A stretch of 64,000 nucleotides of DNA from Pseudacidovorax intermedius. GTDB lineage: Bacteria; Pseudomonadota; Gammaproteobacteria; Burkholderiales; Burkholderiaceae_C. Every line of letters begins with the position of its first letter. Positions within the stretch are counted from its first letter, which is position 1. Positions 43,828-52,297 of the stretch are shown piece by piece. The translations under genes and the position numbers were made by a program. Below the pieces are notes generated by a model. It had not been told where the DNA came from, searched no databases, and saw only the letters and a list, made by a program, of their open reading frames with translations. Location: assembly GCF_003350475.1 (NCBI RefSeq), contig NZ_QQAV01000002.1, positions 310,001-374,000 on the forward strand, written 5' to 3'.

Positions 43828-44958
43828 ATGCCCAACAAGACCGCCGACCGCGACGCCGCCCCGTCCCCTCGCCGCCGCCCGCATCACCCGCCCAGTGTGG
43901 TCGGCGCCCACCACGGCATGCTGGAGCTGGCCTCGGTGACCATCGCTGGCTACAACCTGGAGGTCAAGGACGACGAGGGCTTCATCGGCGACCGGGCCAG
44001 CCAGGGTGCCTTCCGCGACCTGCTCGACGACTGGCGCCGTCGCTGCCGCGAGCGCGGCGAGGCCGACCCTTTCGGCAGGCTGCCCTCGCGTAAGCTCAGC
44101 AAGAAGCGCATCGACAAGGCGCTCGCGGATTCGCCAAACGTGGGAACCGACCTGGTCAATGGCGCCATCGAAGAGTTCGCCTTCGAGCTGACCCACATCA
44201 TCCAGCGCTTCATGCGGCAGCAGTCGTGGAAGGGCGTGCAGCGCATCGTGGTGGGTGGCGGGTTTCCCGAAAGCGATGCCGGCGAGCGCGCCATCCTGGA
44301 GGCCGCGGCCCTGTGCCATGTGCAGGAGTTGCCCGTCCAGCTCGCCCGCCTGCGCCACGAGGTGGACGACGGCGGCCTGATCGGCTGGGTGCACCTGGCC
44401 CCGGCGCACTTCGTGGAGCACGACGATGCGCTGCTCGCACTGGACATCGGCGGCACCAACGTGCGCTGCGGCGTGGTGCGCTTCCGCCGCGACAAGGCCG
44501 AGGACCTGTCGCGCGCCGACGTGGTGTGGCGCGAGAAGTGGCGCCATGCGGATGACAAGCCCAGCCGCGCCGCCCTCGTCGAGCGGCTGGCCCAAATGCT
44601 GGAAGAGGCCATCGAGTTCGCGCACCGCAAGAAGATCAGGCTGGCACCCTTCATCGGCATCGCCTGTCCGGGGCTGATCCGTGAGGACGGCACCATCGCC
44701 CGCGGCGCGCAGAACCTGCCCGGCGACTGGGCGGCCGACACCTTCCACCTGCCCACCAAGCTGCGCGAGCGGCTGCCGCTGATCCGCCACCAGCCCACGC
44801 AGGTGCTGATGCACAACGACGCGGTGGTGCAGGGCCTGTCGGAACTGCCCTTCATGCGCGACGTCAAGCGCTGGGCCGTGCTGACCATCGGCACGGGACT
44901 GGGCAATGCGAGCTATGTGAACGCGCGGGTGATGAAGGCGGGGGCGAAGAAGGGATGA
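43828..44958 (+). CDS. ROK-like kinase/regulator with circularly permuted motif order
   Basis: A 376-residue protein (start MPNKTADRDAAPS; ATGs at 43750 and 43801 are alternatives). Residues 206-211 are DIGGTN, the ROK phosphate-1 loop, followed by GIACPGLI (277-284), NLPGDW (296-301), HNDAVVQG (329-336, probable catalytic Asp) and TIGTGLGNA (353-361), where it stops. The normal C-terminal half of a ROK fold appears instead ahead of them: a helix like EEFAFELTHIIQRFM (115-129), QRIVVGGGF (138-146) and DDGGLIGWVHL (180-190). The zinc CxCGxxGC motif is absent. Glucokinase-like activity is plausible but unproven. Confidence 0.72.
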   Translation: MPNKTADRDAAPSPRRRPHHPPSVVGAHHGMLELASVTIAGYNLEVKDDEGFIGDRASQGAFRDLLDDWRRRCRERGEADPFGRLPSRKLSKKRIDKALADSPNVGTDLVNGAIEEFAFELTHIIQRFMRQQSWKGVQRIVVGGGFPESDAGERAILEAAALCHVQELPVQLARLRHEVDDGGLIGWVHLAPAHFVEHDDALLALDIGGTNVRCGVVRFRRDKAEDLSRADVVWREKWRHADDKPSRAALVERLAQMLEEAIEFAHRKKIRLAPFIGIACPGLIREDGTIARGAQNLPGDWAADTFHLPTKLRERLPLIRHQPTQVLMHNDAVVQGLSELPFMRDVKRWAVLTIGTGLGNASYVNARVMKAGAKKG

Positions 44959-44973
44959 CGGGGGGCGGGGCGG

Positions 44974-45103
44974 GGCTTCGACAGGCTCAGCCCGAACGAT
45001 GGAGCGTCTCAGCCCGAACGGTGGATAGGCTCAGGCCGAACGCTTGAGGGGGCGCGTTTTTGCTCATCCCCATCCGTTCGCACTGAGCTTGTCGAAGTGC
45101 CAC
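44974..45103. repeat. Cluster of CTTCGACAGGCTCAGCCCGAACGG-type repeats
   Basis: One full unit at 44974-44998, degenerate units near 45007-45021 and 45028-45041, and an inverted half ACTGAGCTTGTCGAAGTGCC at 45082-45101. It fills the 179-bp gap between the convergent ROK-like and cardiolipin synthase genes and could act as a bidirectional stop for transcription. Confidence 0.7.
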
Positions 45104-45137
45104 CCCGGGCGTGCCAAGTGCGCTCCCTCCGCCGCAG

Positions 45138-46511
45138 TCAGAGTTGAAACGCAATGGTCAGCAGCAGACCTTCGGCCACGTCGCGTGCGAGGCCTGGCCT
45201 GCGCGGCCGATAGGGCTGTCCGGCCGCGGCCAGCGCCTCCACCCATTCCGACAGCCACGCCACATCCTGCGGGTCATAGAACACCGTCGCCGCCTCGTGG
45301 TTGAGCAGCAGGCTGCGCAGATCGAGGTTGATCGAGCCGCACAGGGCCAGGTCGTCGTCCACCACCACCGCCTTGGCATGGGCCATGAAGGGAAGCATGC
45401 GGAACTGCACGCCGGCCCGCGCCAGGTCGCGCATGGCGCGGCTGCGCACGAAGTCGGCCATGCGATGGTTGGACTGCTGCGGGATGGCCAGCGTCACCTG
45501 CACGCCACGCCGCGCTGCCAGCCGCAGGGCATCGCGCAGCCCGTCGCCCGGTACGAAGTAGGGTGACACCGCCAGGATGCGGTGCTCCGCCCGGAAGCAG
45601 GCGCCGATCAGCAGCGACTGGGCCGTGTCCTCGGTCTGGTCGGGCCCGCTGGGCAGGAACTGCACCAGGCGGCCATCGGTCATGTCCTCGATGGGCGGCA
45701 CGGTGCGCGGGACTTCGTCGTCGACCGAGGCCCAGTCCTGGGCGAACTGCCGGGCGGCCGCCGCCGCCGCATCGCCCCGCACGTCGAAGGAGAGGTCGAC
45801 CCAGGGCCGCTCGCCATCGCCCTTGCCGGTGAAGTACTCGCCCGCCAGGTTGCGTCCGCCGCTCCACAGCCAGCGGTCGTCGGCGATGGTGAGCTTGCGG
45901 TGGTTGCGCAGGTTGCGCGGGCCGCCCGCCCGCAGGCGCAGCAGCGGGCGGAACACGCGCACTTCACCGCCCGCGGCACGAAGCGCGTCGAAGTAGCGAC
46001 GCGGCAGCTGCAGTGCGCCGAAGCCATCCAGCAGTACACGAACCTGCACGCCGGCCCGCGCTCGGGCGGTGAGCCGCTCGACCACGGCCTGCCCCAGCGG
46101 GTCGCTGCCGATGATGAAGGTGCACACGTCCAGCCGCCGCTCGGCGGCATCGATCACGGTCCACAGCGCCTCACGCGCGGCCTCGCCGTCACCGTGGAAG
46201 CGCAGGGCGCAGCGGCTGGGCGGCGCCAGGCCGAAGCTGTCGAGCAGTTCGGCGGCCCAGTGACCGGGCAGGGCGGCCCGGGCCGGCCGCGGCGGCACCG
46301 TGGGCCGCAGCTTGCGCTGGCCGAACATCAGGTAGCCCGGCAGTGCCAGGTAGGGCATGAGCAGCATGCCGAGCACCCAGGCGATGGCGGCGGTAGGCGC
46401 CCGTTGCTCCCGTCGGCCCCGGGTGGTCAGCACATAGACGAGCAAGGCCAGCGCGACGGCCAGGAAGTGCTCGGAGATGCTGGGCAGCCAGGGCGCGAAG
46501 GAGTGGAGCAT
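45138..46511 (-). CDS. Cardiolipin synthase, phospholipase D type
   Basis: A 457-residue membrane-anchored phosphatidyltransferase. Two N-terminal hydrophobic segments (about 12-30 and 40-62) precede two HKD motifs, NHRKLTIADDRWLWSGGRN and HAKAVVVDDDLALCGSIN, which form the joint active site. It condenses phosphatidylglycerol molecules (ClsA-like) or uses phosphatidylethanolamine; the subtype cannot be read from sequence. It stands alone between repeat clusters, convergent with the ROK-like gene. Confidence 0.92.
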   Translation of the reverse strand: MLHSFAPWLPSISEHFLAVALALLVYVLTTRGRREQRAPTAAIAWVLGMLLMPYLALPGYLMFGQRKLRPTVPPRPARAALPGHWAAELLDSFGLAPPSRCALRFHGDGEAAREALWTVIDAAERRLDVCTFIIGSDPLGQAVVERLTARARAGVQVRVLLDGFGALQLPRRYFDALRAAGGEVRVFRPLLRLRAGGPRNLRNHRKLTIADDRWLWSGGRNLAGEYFTGKGDGERPWVDLSFDVRGDAAAAAARQFAQDWASVDDEVPRTVPPIEDMTDGRLVQFLPSGPDQTEDTAQSLLIGACFRAEHRILAVSPYFVPGDGLRDALRLAARRGVQVTLAIPQQSNHRMADFVRSRAMRDLARAGVQFRMLPFMAHAKAVVVDDDLALCGSINLDLRSLLLNHEAATVFYDPQDVAWLSEWVEALAAAGQPYRPRRPGLARDVAEGLLLTIAFQL

Positions 46512-46584
46512 GGGCCGAGCTTCGCATACCCGGACATCTCAGCCGCAAAGGTCCGGGCAAACGGCGCCTGCGCTGGCGCCGAGG

Positions 46585-46705
46585 CAAAAGGCCGCGGAGC
46601 AGGCCATGCCAGGGCACCCGCGGAACCGGCTTTGCCGGGCCGCTGGGTGCGCCCCCTGGAAGGGGGGATGCGTGCTCACGCAGTGAGCACGAAAGGGGGT
46701 GAGCT
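46585..46705 (-). repeat. Dispersed intergenic repeat, copy B
   Basis: Reverse-strand copy of the element at 22458, 52185 and 53172. Its core (46590-46658) carries GGCCGCGGAGCAGGCC, the dyad CCGGCTTTGCCGG and GGGTGCGCCCCC. It extends to the stop codon of the MetE-like gene and shares GCTCACTGCGTG with copy D. Confidence 0.78.
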
Positions 46706-47811
46706 CAATGTCCCCAGACCTCTTGAGCGGTCTCGATCACGAGGCGCAGCTTCTGCCGCTGCGCTTCGACGGCGATGTTGTTGCCGTGCACGGTGGACGA
46801 GAAGCCGCATTGCGGCGACAGGGCCAGCTGCTCCAGCGGCGCGTACTTCGCGGCCTCGTCGATGCGGCGCTTGAGGTCATCCTTGCTCTCCATCTCGCCG
46901 AACTTGGTGGTCACCAGGCCCAGCACCACGGTCTTGCCCTTGGGCAGGAAGCGCAGCGGACGGAAGTCGCCGGAGCGGTCGTCGTCGTATTCCAGGAAGA
47001 AGGCGTCCAGGTTCATCTCGGCCAGCAGGGCCTCGGCCACGGGCTCGTAGTTGCCGGCGGCGGCATGGGTGCTTTTGAAGTTGCCGCGGCACAGGTGCAT
47101 GGCCAGCAGCATGCCTTCGGGCTTGTGGGCCACCACCTTGTTGATGAAGCCGGCATAGCGGTGCGGCAGCTCGTTGGGGTCGTCGCCGCGCTGACGGGCG
47201 GCCTCGCGCATCTTCTCGTCGCACAGGTAGGCGAGGTTGGTGTCGTCCATCTGCACGTAGCGGCAGCCGGCGTCGTACAGGCTCTTCAACTCATCGCCAT
47301 AGGCCTTGGCCACGTCGTCGTAGAAGGCCGGGTCCAGCTCGGGATAGGCCGTCTTGCTGATGCCGGCCCGGCCGCCGCGAAAGTGCAGCATGGTCGGCGA
47401 GGGAATGGTCACCTTGGGCGTGCAGCCGGCGGCCACCTGCCCCTTGAGGTATTCGAAGTCGGCGCGCTGGATGTCCTTGGCATGGCGCACCTTGTCGACG
47501 ACGCGGATCACCGGCGGGGCCAGCTCCTCGGTGCCGTCGGCCTTCTTGACGGTGACCGGGATGTCGGTCTTGACGCCGCCCAGCTGCTCCAGGAAGTCGA
47601 TGTGGAAGTAGGTGCGGCGGAATTCGCCGTCGGTGATGCTCTTGAGGCCGACGTCCTGCTGGAACTTGACGATCTCGGCGATGGCCTTGTCCTCGACCTC
47701 GCGCAGCGCCTCGGCGCCGATCTCGCCTTTGGCCTTCTTGTCGCGGGCCTCCAGCAGGTATTGCGGGCGCAGGAAGCTGCCGACATGGTCGTAGCGGGCG
47801 GGCAGTTGCAT
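46705..47811 (-). CDS. MetE C-terminal-like methyltransferase (YxjG/YxjH type)
   Basis: A 368-residue single-barrel protein of the cobalamin-independent methionine synthase family; real MetE is about 750 residues with two barrels. The zinc/active-site region is kept: LLAMHLCRGNFKST and LALSPQCGFSS supply His/Cys ligands, and YVQMDDTNLAYL and FLEYDDDRSGDF fit the barrel. It may use a methyl donor other than methyl-tetrahydrofolate-triglutamate. AGGAGA precedes the ATG. It is on the vanAB strand downstream of them, but separated by a terminator. Confidence 0.87.
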   Translation of the reverse strand: MQLPARYDHVGSFLRPQYLLEARDKKAKGEIGAEALREVEDKAIAEIVKFQQDVGLKSITDGEFRRTYFHIDFLEQLGGVKTDIPVTVKKADGTEELAPPVIRVVDKVRHAKDIQRADFEYLKGQVAAGCTPKVTIPSPTMLHFRGGRAGISKTAYPELDPAFYDDVAKAYGDELKSLYDAGCRYVQMDDTNLAYLCDEKMREAARQRGDDPNELPHRYAGFINKVVAHKPEGMLLAMHLCRGNFKSTHAAAGNYEPVAEALLAEMNLDAFFLEYDDDRSGDFRPLRFLPKGKTVVLGLVTTKFGEMESKDDLKRRIDEAAKYAPLEQLALSPQCGFSSTVHGNNIAVEAQRQKLRLVIETAQEVWGH

Positions 47812-47828
47812 GGTGTCTCCTGAGAGGG

Positions 47829-47857
47829 AAAAAAGAACGCCGCCCTGTGAGGCGGCG
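47829..47857 (-). terminator. Rho-independent terminator after vanB-like gene
   Basis: On the minus strand CGCCGCC, a 6-nt loop and GGCGGCG are followed, after GTTC, by a run of six T. It ends the vanAB transcript before the MetE-like gene. Confidence 0.7.
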
Positions 47858-47888
47858 GCCGGGGGATCGTAGCCGCTGGCGCGCTACT

Positions 47889-48845
47889 TCACAGATCCAG
47901 TACGAGCAGCGGCGTCTTCGACCGCGAGCAGCAGGGCGTGAACTGGTCGTTGGCCACCCGCTCATCGTCGGTGAGGTAGCAGTCGCGGTGGTCGGGCACG
48001 CCCTCCAGCACGCGCGTGATGCAGGTGCCGCACACGCCCTGTTCGCACGAGACCATGATCTCCACGCCCTCGGCGCGCAGGGCCTGCACGATGGTCTGGT
48101 CCTTGGGGATGCGGTAGGTCTGGCCGCTGCTGGTGAGCTTGACCTCGAAGGGCTGGTCGCCGCTGGTGTCCTGCGCGGCGGCGGCGAAGTACTCCAGGTG
48201 GATCTGCTGCGCCGGCCAGCCGTTGGCCTTGGCGGTGTTCACCACATGGTCGATGAAGCCGCCGGGGCCGCAGACGTAGATCTGCGTGCCGGGCTCGGGC
48301 GTCTTGAGCAACTCGGCCACGCGCAGCTTCTGCGCTTCGGGGCCGTCGTCGTGGTGCAGGTGCACCTTGTCGGCGAAGCCGCTGGCGGCGATCTCCTCGC
48401 GGAAGGCGGTGCGGGCGGGCGAGCGGGTGCAGTAGTGCATCTCGAAGTCCGCGCCCCAGGTGGCCAGCCGCTGCGCCATGCACAAGATGGGCGTGACGCC
48501 GATGCCGCCGGCCAGCAGCAGGCTGCGCGGTGCGTCGTGCAGCGCGAAGTGGTTGCGCGGCGCGCTGATGGTGAGCACATCGCCTTCCTTGACCAGGTCG
48601 TGTACGGCCGCCGAGCCGCCGCGCGAGGCGGGCTCGCGCAGCACGGCGATGCGGTAGCGATGGCGCTCGGCCGCGCTGTTGCACAGCGAGTACTGGCGCA
48701 CTAGCCCATTGGGCAGGTGCACGTCGATGTGGGAACCAGCGCCAAAGCCCGGCAGCGGACGCCCGTCGGCGCTGACCAGTTCGAGCGCGACGATGCCCTC
48801 GGCCTCCTGCGACTTGCGCTGCACGCGCACCTGCAACGACGTCAT
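47889..48845 (-). CDS. vanB: Vanillate demethylase-type reductase (VanB)
   Basis: A 318-residue class IA ring-dioxygenase reductase: FAD/FMN domain with RQYSLCNSAAERHRYRIAVLRE, NAD domain with LLLAGGIGVTPILCMAQRL and CGPGGFIDHV, and a C-terminal plant-type [2Fe-2S] ferredoxin (VSCEQGVCGTCITRV and later TPCCSRSK). It passes electrons from NADH to the oxygenase encoded directly upstream, whose stop codon overlaps this ATG by 4 bp. Substrate specificity (vanillate or another methoxy/aryl acid) follows VanA. Confidence 0.87.
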   Translation of the reverse strand: MTSLQVRVQRKSQEAEGIVALELVSADGRPLPGFGAGSHIDVHLPNGLVRQYSLCNSAAERHRYRIAVLREPASRGGSAAVHDLVKEGDVLTISAPRNHFALHDAPRSLLLAGGIGVTPILCMAQRLATWGADFEMHYCTRSPARTAFREEIAASGFADKVHLHHDDGPEAQKLRVAELLKTPEPGTQIYVCGPGGFIDHVVNTAKANGWPAQQIHLEYFAAAAQDTSGDQPFEVKLTSSGQTYRIPKDQTIVQALRAEGVEIMVSCEQGVCGTCITRVLEGVPDHRDCYLTDDERVANDQFTPCCSRSKTPLLVLDL

Positions 48846-49894
48846 GCGGCCACCGCCTCGCCCGCCGGAGCGCGCTCGGCCGCCAGCAGGCGGTCGATGA
48901 TGCGGCGCGACTGCACGCCGCCCGCATCAATGTTGAGCATCAGCAACCGGCGCGCCGGGTGGGCCAGCAGCGAGCGCTGCTGCGCTTCGAGCATCTCGGT
49001 GTCCTCGGCGAAGACCATGCCCTGGTTCTCGCGGATCTGCGCAGTCAGCGCCTCGTCCTTGACGTTGAAGTTGCGCGCCATGCCCCAGAAGTACCAGTGC
49101 GAGGTCTCGGTCTCCGGCGTGATGAAGTCCACCACGATGCTGTAGACCTTCTTGTCGGCCGGCGCGTGGTAGCCGCCATGGCCCGCGAGTGCCACGCCCA
49201 CTTCGATCATGACGTGACTGGGCGGGGTGAAGCGGCAGACCTGCCAGCGGTCCACCGGCTGGTCGTCCGGCAGGCCGTTGCCGCGCAGGTTGGCCTGCCA
49301 GAAGGGCGGGGCCATCACGTTGTCCATGAAGCGGCTGGTGACCACCTGCTCGCCTTCGGTCTTGGTGGTGACGGGCGTCTCGTCGATCTCCTTCTGGCCG
49401 ATGCTGGTGCTGTGCACGTAGGTCTCGTGCGTCAGGTCCATCAGGTTGTCGATCATGAGCCGGTAGTCGGCCTGGATGTGGTACAGGCCGCCGCCGTAGG
49501 CCCAGTCGGAGTTCTGCGCCCATTCCAGGTGGTGGATCTTGGCGGTGTCGGCCTGGGCTTGGTCGCCGGGCCACACCCAGATGAAGCCGTAGCGCTCCTC
49601 GACCGCGAAGCGCTTGATGCACGGGAAGCCGCCGACGCGCTGGCCGGGCATGGAGACGGTCTTGCCTTCCTCGCCCATCACCAGGCCGTGGTAGCCGCAG
49701 ACCAGCTTGCCTTCGCACACCTGGCCCAGCGACAGCGGGGCGCCGCGATGGGGACAGAAGTCTTCGAGGGCGACGACGCGACCGCCTTCGCCGCGGTAGA
49801 AGACGATGCGCTCGCCGCAGATGGTGCGGCCGAGCGGCTTGTGGGCGATCTCATCGGGGGTACAGGCCACGTACCAGGCGTTCTTGGGATACAT
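48842..49894 (-). CDS. vanA: Vanillate demethylase-type Rieske oxygenase (VanA)
   Basis: A 350-residue Rieske non-haem iron oxygenase. The Rieske cluster ligands are Cys47/His49 (CPHRG) and Cys66/His69 (CGYHG); the mononuclear iron motif is NLMDLTHETYVH (Asp-x2-His-x4-His). MYPKNAWYVACTPDEI is the typical VanA-like N-terminus. With VanB it would O-demethylate vanillate to protocatechuate plus formaldehyde, but related enzymes act on other methoxy or aryl acids, so the substrate is inferred. First gene of the vanAB unit and divergent from a GntR-type regulator. Confidence 0.87.
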   Translation of the reverse strand: MYPKNAWYVACTPDEIAHKPLGRTICGERIVFYRGEGGRVVALEDFCPHRGAPLSLGQVCEGKLVCGYHGLVMGEEGKTVSMPGQRVGGFPCIKRFAVEERYGFIWVWPGDQAQADTAKIHHLEWAQNSDWAYGGGLYHIQADYRLMIDNLMDLTHETYVHSTSIGQKEIDETPVTTKTEGEQVVTSRFMDNVMAPPFWQANLRGNGLPDDQPVDRWQVCRFTPPSHVMIEVGVALAGHGGYHAPADKKVYSIVVDFITPETETSHWYFWGMARNFNVKDEALTAQIRENQGMVFAEDTEMLEAQQRSLLAHPARRLLMLNIDAGGVQSRRIIDRLLAAERAPAGEAVAA

Positions 49895-49952
49895 CGGGGG
49901 TCCTCGGGAATCGGCTTGGGAATGGCGCGATTATGGAAAGCGACTTTGGCGA

Positions 49953-49960
49953 TGTATACA
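49953..49960. promoter_or_regulatory. VanR-type operator near vanA
   Basis: TGTATACA, a perfect palindrome in the context GATGTATACAGAGAT, 59 bp before the vanA start. An almost identical site lies 75 bp away near the regulator gene. Confidence 0.6.
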
Positions 49961-50027
49961 GAGATGCCGCTCAAATGGCGTGAAACCTAGGGAAAACCAC
50001 GAATAAGTGCTTTGATCTTTGTCGCAA

Positions 50028-50035
50028 TGTATACA
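50028..50035. promoter_or_regulatory. VanR-type operator near regulator gene
   Basis: TGTATACA in the context AATGTATACAGATAG, 17 bp before the regulator ATG. With the site at 49953 it forms a pair in the divergent vanAB/regulator interval, suited to joint repression. Confidence 0.6.
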
Positions 50036-50051
50036 GATAGACTCCCTCCTC

Positions 50052-50822
50052 ATGCCAGAAGCCGCACCCTCCATCGCCGCTGACGCAGGCGCCTCCCAGG
50101 CGGTGCGGGCCCAGTTGCGGCTGCGGGAAATGATCCTGGCGGGCGAACTGCCGCCCGGCGAGCGCGTGGGTGAGGTGGCCATCGTCGAGAAGCTGGGCAT
50201 CTCCCGCACGCCGATCCGCACCGCGCTGGTCCGGCTGGAGCAGGAGGGCCTGCTGCAGGCCCTGCCGCATGGCGGCTTCGCGGTGCGTTCCTTTTCGGAG
50301 CGCGAGGTGTCCGACGCCATCGAGCTGCGCGGCACGCTCGAAGGCCTGATGGCCCGCCTGGCGGCCGAACGTGGCGCGGCGTCGGCGCTGCTGGCCCAGG
50401 CCGACGAGAGCCTGGCCGACATCGACGCCGTGCTGGCCCGTCCGCGGCTCGACGATGCCGACTTCCTGCACTACGTGGAGGCCAACCAGCGCTTCCACCG
50501 CCTGCTGGGCCAGATGGCCGACAGCAGCGTGCTGCAGCGCGAACTGGACCGCGCGGTGCAAATGCCTTTCGCGTCGCCCTCGGGCTTCGTGGTGGTGCAG
50601 GCCAACTCGCCGCAGGCGCGCGACATGTTCATCGTGGCGCAGGACCACCACCGCGCCATCCTCGAAGCCATCCGCCACCGCGAGGGCGCCCGGGCCGAGG
50701 CACTGGTACGCGAGCACGCGCGCATCGCGCAGCGCAACCTGCGCGCGGCGATGCGCGACCGCGAGGGCCAGCGCCTGCCGGGCGTGGGCCTGATCCGCCC
50801 CGATGCGCCGCGCGCGGCCTGA
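50052..50822 (+). CDS. GntR-family regulator (VanR-like, FCD domain)
   Basis: A 256-residue regulator: winged helix with LRLREMILAGELPPGERVGEVAIVEKLGISRTPIRTALVRLEQEGLL, then an FCD ligand domain (NQRFHRLLGQMADS, QDHHRAILEAIRHREG). It is divergent from vanAB with paired TGTATACA operators between, so it is the probable repressor of vanAB, by analogy with VanR. ATG 50052 is preferred to an in-frame TTG at 50019, which precedes the operator. The livK-type gene 189 bp downstream may be under separate control. Confidence 0.88.
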   Translation: MPEAAPSIAADAGASQAVRAQLRLREMILAGELPPGERVGEVAIVEKLGISRTPIRTALVRLEQEGLLQALPHGGFAVRSFSEREVSDAIELRGTLEGLMARLAAERGAASALLAQADESLADIDAVLARPRLDDADFLHYVEANQRFHRLLGQMADSSVLQRELDRAVQMPFASPSGFVVVQANSPQARDMFIVAQDHHRAILEAIRHREGARAEALVREHARIAQRNLRAAMRDREGQRLPGVGLIRPDAPRAA

Positions 50823-51011
50823 GAGGCCGCGGAGGACGTCGGCCATGAAAGGGACCGTCTCGGTGTCTGTTTCCATGCGGTCCTGCACGGCCGGGTCCAC
50901 AATCGCCGGCGCGTTCGGCGCCGTGCCCGCTCCAGCTGGTTCCCGCGGACGGGGGCCTGTGGCCGCCGATCTCTCTTCTTCTACTTCTTTCTGACCCACG
51001 GAGACTTCTTC

Positions 51012-52178
51012 ATGCAAAAGCGATTGTTCGTCCAGGCCACGCTCGCGGCCGCGGCCCTGGCCAGCGCCCCCGCCTGGGCGCAGGGCACGCCCTTCAAGAT
51101 CGGCCTGATCCTGCCGATGACCGGCCAGCAGGCCTCCACCGGCCGCCAGGTCGAGGCCGCCGCCCGGCTGTACATGGCGCAGAACGGCGACACCGTGGCC
51201 GGCCGCAAGATCGAACTGATCGTCAAGGACGACACCGGCCTGCCGGACGTGAGCAAGCGCCTGGCGCAGGAGCTGGTGGTCAACGAGAAGGTCAACGTGC
51301 TGGCCGGCTTCGGCCTCACGCCGCTGGCCTTGGCCGTGGCGCCCATCGCCACGCAGAGCAAGACGCCCCAGGTGGTCATGGCCGCCGCCACGTCGAGCAT
51401 CACCGAGGCCTCGCCCTTCATCGTGCGCTCCAGCTTCACGCTGCCGCAGGTGTCGGTGGCCATGGGCGACTGGGCGCCCAAGAACGGCATCAAGAGCGTG
51501 GTCTCGCTGGTCAGCGACTACGGCCCGGGCAACGACGCCGAGAAGTTCTTCACCGATCGCTTCCAGCTCAACGGCGGCAAGGTGATCGAGAAGCTGCGCG
51601 TGCCGCTGCGCAACCCCGACTTCGCGCCCTTCCTGCAGAAGGTGCGCGACGCCAAGCCCGATGCACTGTTCGTCTTCGTGCCCTCCGGCGCGGGCGCGGC
51701 GGTGATGAAGCAGTTCCTGGAGCGCGGCATGGACAAGGCCGGCATCAAGCTGATCGCCACCGGCGACGTGACGGACGACGATCAACTGGCCGACATGGGC
51801 GATGGCGCCCTGGGCGTGGTCACCTCGCACCACTACTCGGCGGCGCATCCGTCGGCACTGAACAAGAAGTTCGTCGAGGCCTTCGAGAAGGCCAACAAGG
51901 GCATGCGCCCCAACTTCATGGCCGTGGGCGGCTATGACGGCATGCGCGTGATCTACGAAGCCCTGAAGGCCACCGGCGGCAAGGGCGACGGCCCGGCGCT
52001 GCTCGACAAGATGAAGGGCCAGATCTTCGAGAGCCCGCGCGGGCAGGTGCTGATCGATGCGCAGACCCGCGACATCGTGCAGGACGTTTACCTGCGCAAG
52101 GTCGAGAAGAAGGATGGGTCGCTCTACAACGTGGAGTTCGACGTGATCAAGGCCGTCAAGGACCCGGCGAAGAAGTAA
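51012..52178 (+). CDS. Branched-chain/aromatic acid ABC transporter substrate-binding protein
   Basis: A 388-residue periplasmic LivK-type receptor. Signal peptide to about residue 24 (SAPAWAQG), then FKIGLILPMTGQQASTGRQVEAAARLYM, AVAPIATQSKTPQVVMAAATSS, SDYGPGNDAEKFF and VFVPSGAGAAVMKQFLERG. GGAGA lies before the ATG. First gene of livKHMGF order. Position next to vanAB suggests an aromatic-acid ligand rather than an amino acid, as for other such clusters in Burkholderiales; this is inference. Confidence 0.93.
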   Translation: MQKRLFVQATLAAAALASAPAWAQGTPFKIGLILPMTGQQASTGRQVEAAARLYMAQNGDTVAGRKIELIVKDDTGLPDVSKRLAQELVVNEKVNVLAGFGLTPLALAVAPIATQSKTPQVVMAAATSSITEASPFIVRSSFTLPQVSVAMGDWAPKNGIKSVVSLVSDYGPGNDAEKFFTDRFQLNGGKVIEKLRVPLRNPDFAPFLQKVRDAKPDALFVFVPSGAGAAVMKQFLERGMDKAGIKLIATGDVTDDDQLADMGDGALGVVTSHHYSAAHPSALNKKFVEAFEKANKGMRPNFMAVGGYDGMRVIYEALKATGGKGDGPALLDKMKGQIFESPRGQVLIDAQTRDIVQDVYLRKVEKKDGSLYNVEFDVIKAVKDPAKK

Positions 52179-52184
52179 CTCGCC

Positions 52185-52266
52185 TACGGGCTGCGCGGCC
52201 CCTCGAGGCCGCTGCGCCGCCCCCTTCGGGGGGCGCACCCGTGGCCCGGCGACGCCGGTCCCACGG
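52185..52266 (+). repeat. Dispersed intergenic repeat, copy C (truncated)
   Basis: Contains CCCCTTCGGGGGGCGCACCC and the dyad CCCGGCGACGCCGGTCC, the first part of the shared core; the end block is missing. It lies between the binding-protein and first permease genes of the ABC operon. Confidence 0.7.
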
Positions 52267-52297
52267 TCTCTTCTCTTCCTTTCTCGATGCGGCGCCC

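Noticed and set aside
44974-45103. Possible CRISPR array because of recurring GAACGG units
   Set aside because: Units are irregular in spacing and inverted, match the dispersed palindromic repeats, and there are no uniform spacers or cas genes.
50823-51011. Small gene between the VanR-like regulator and the LIV receptor
   Set aside because: The only open frame (about 63 codons) has no recognisable similarity and overlaps the receptor's leader; nothing supports coding.
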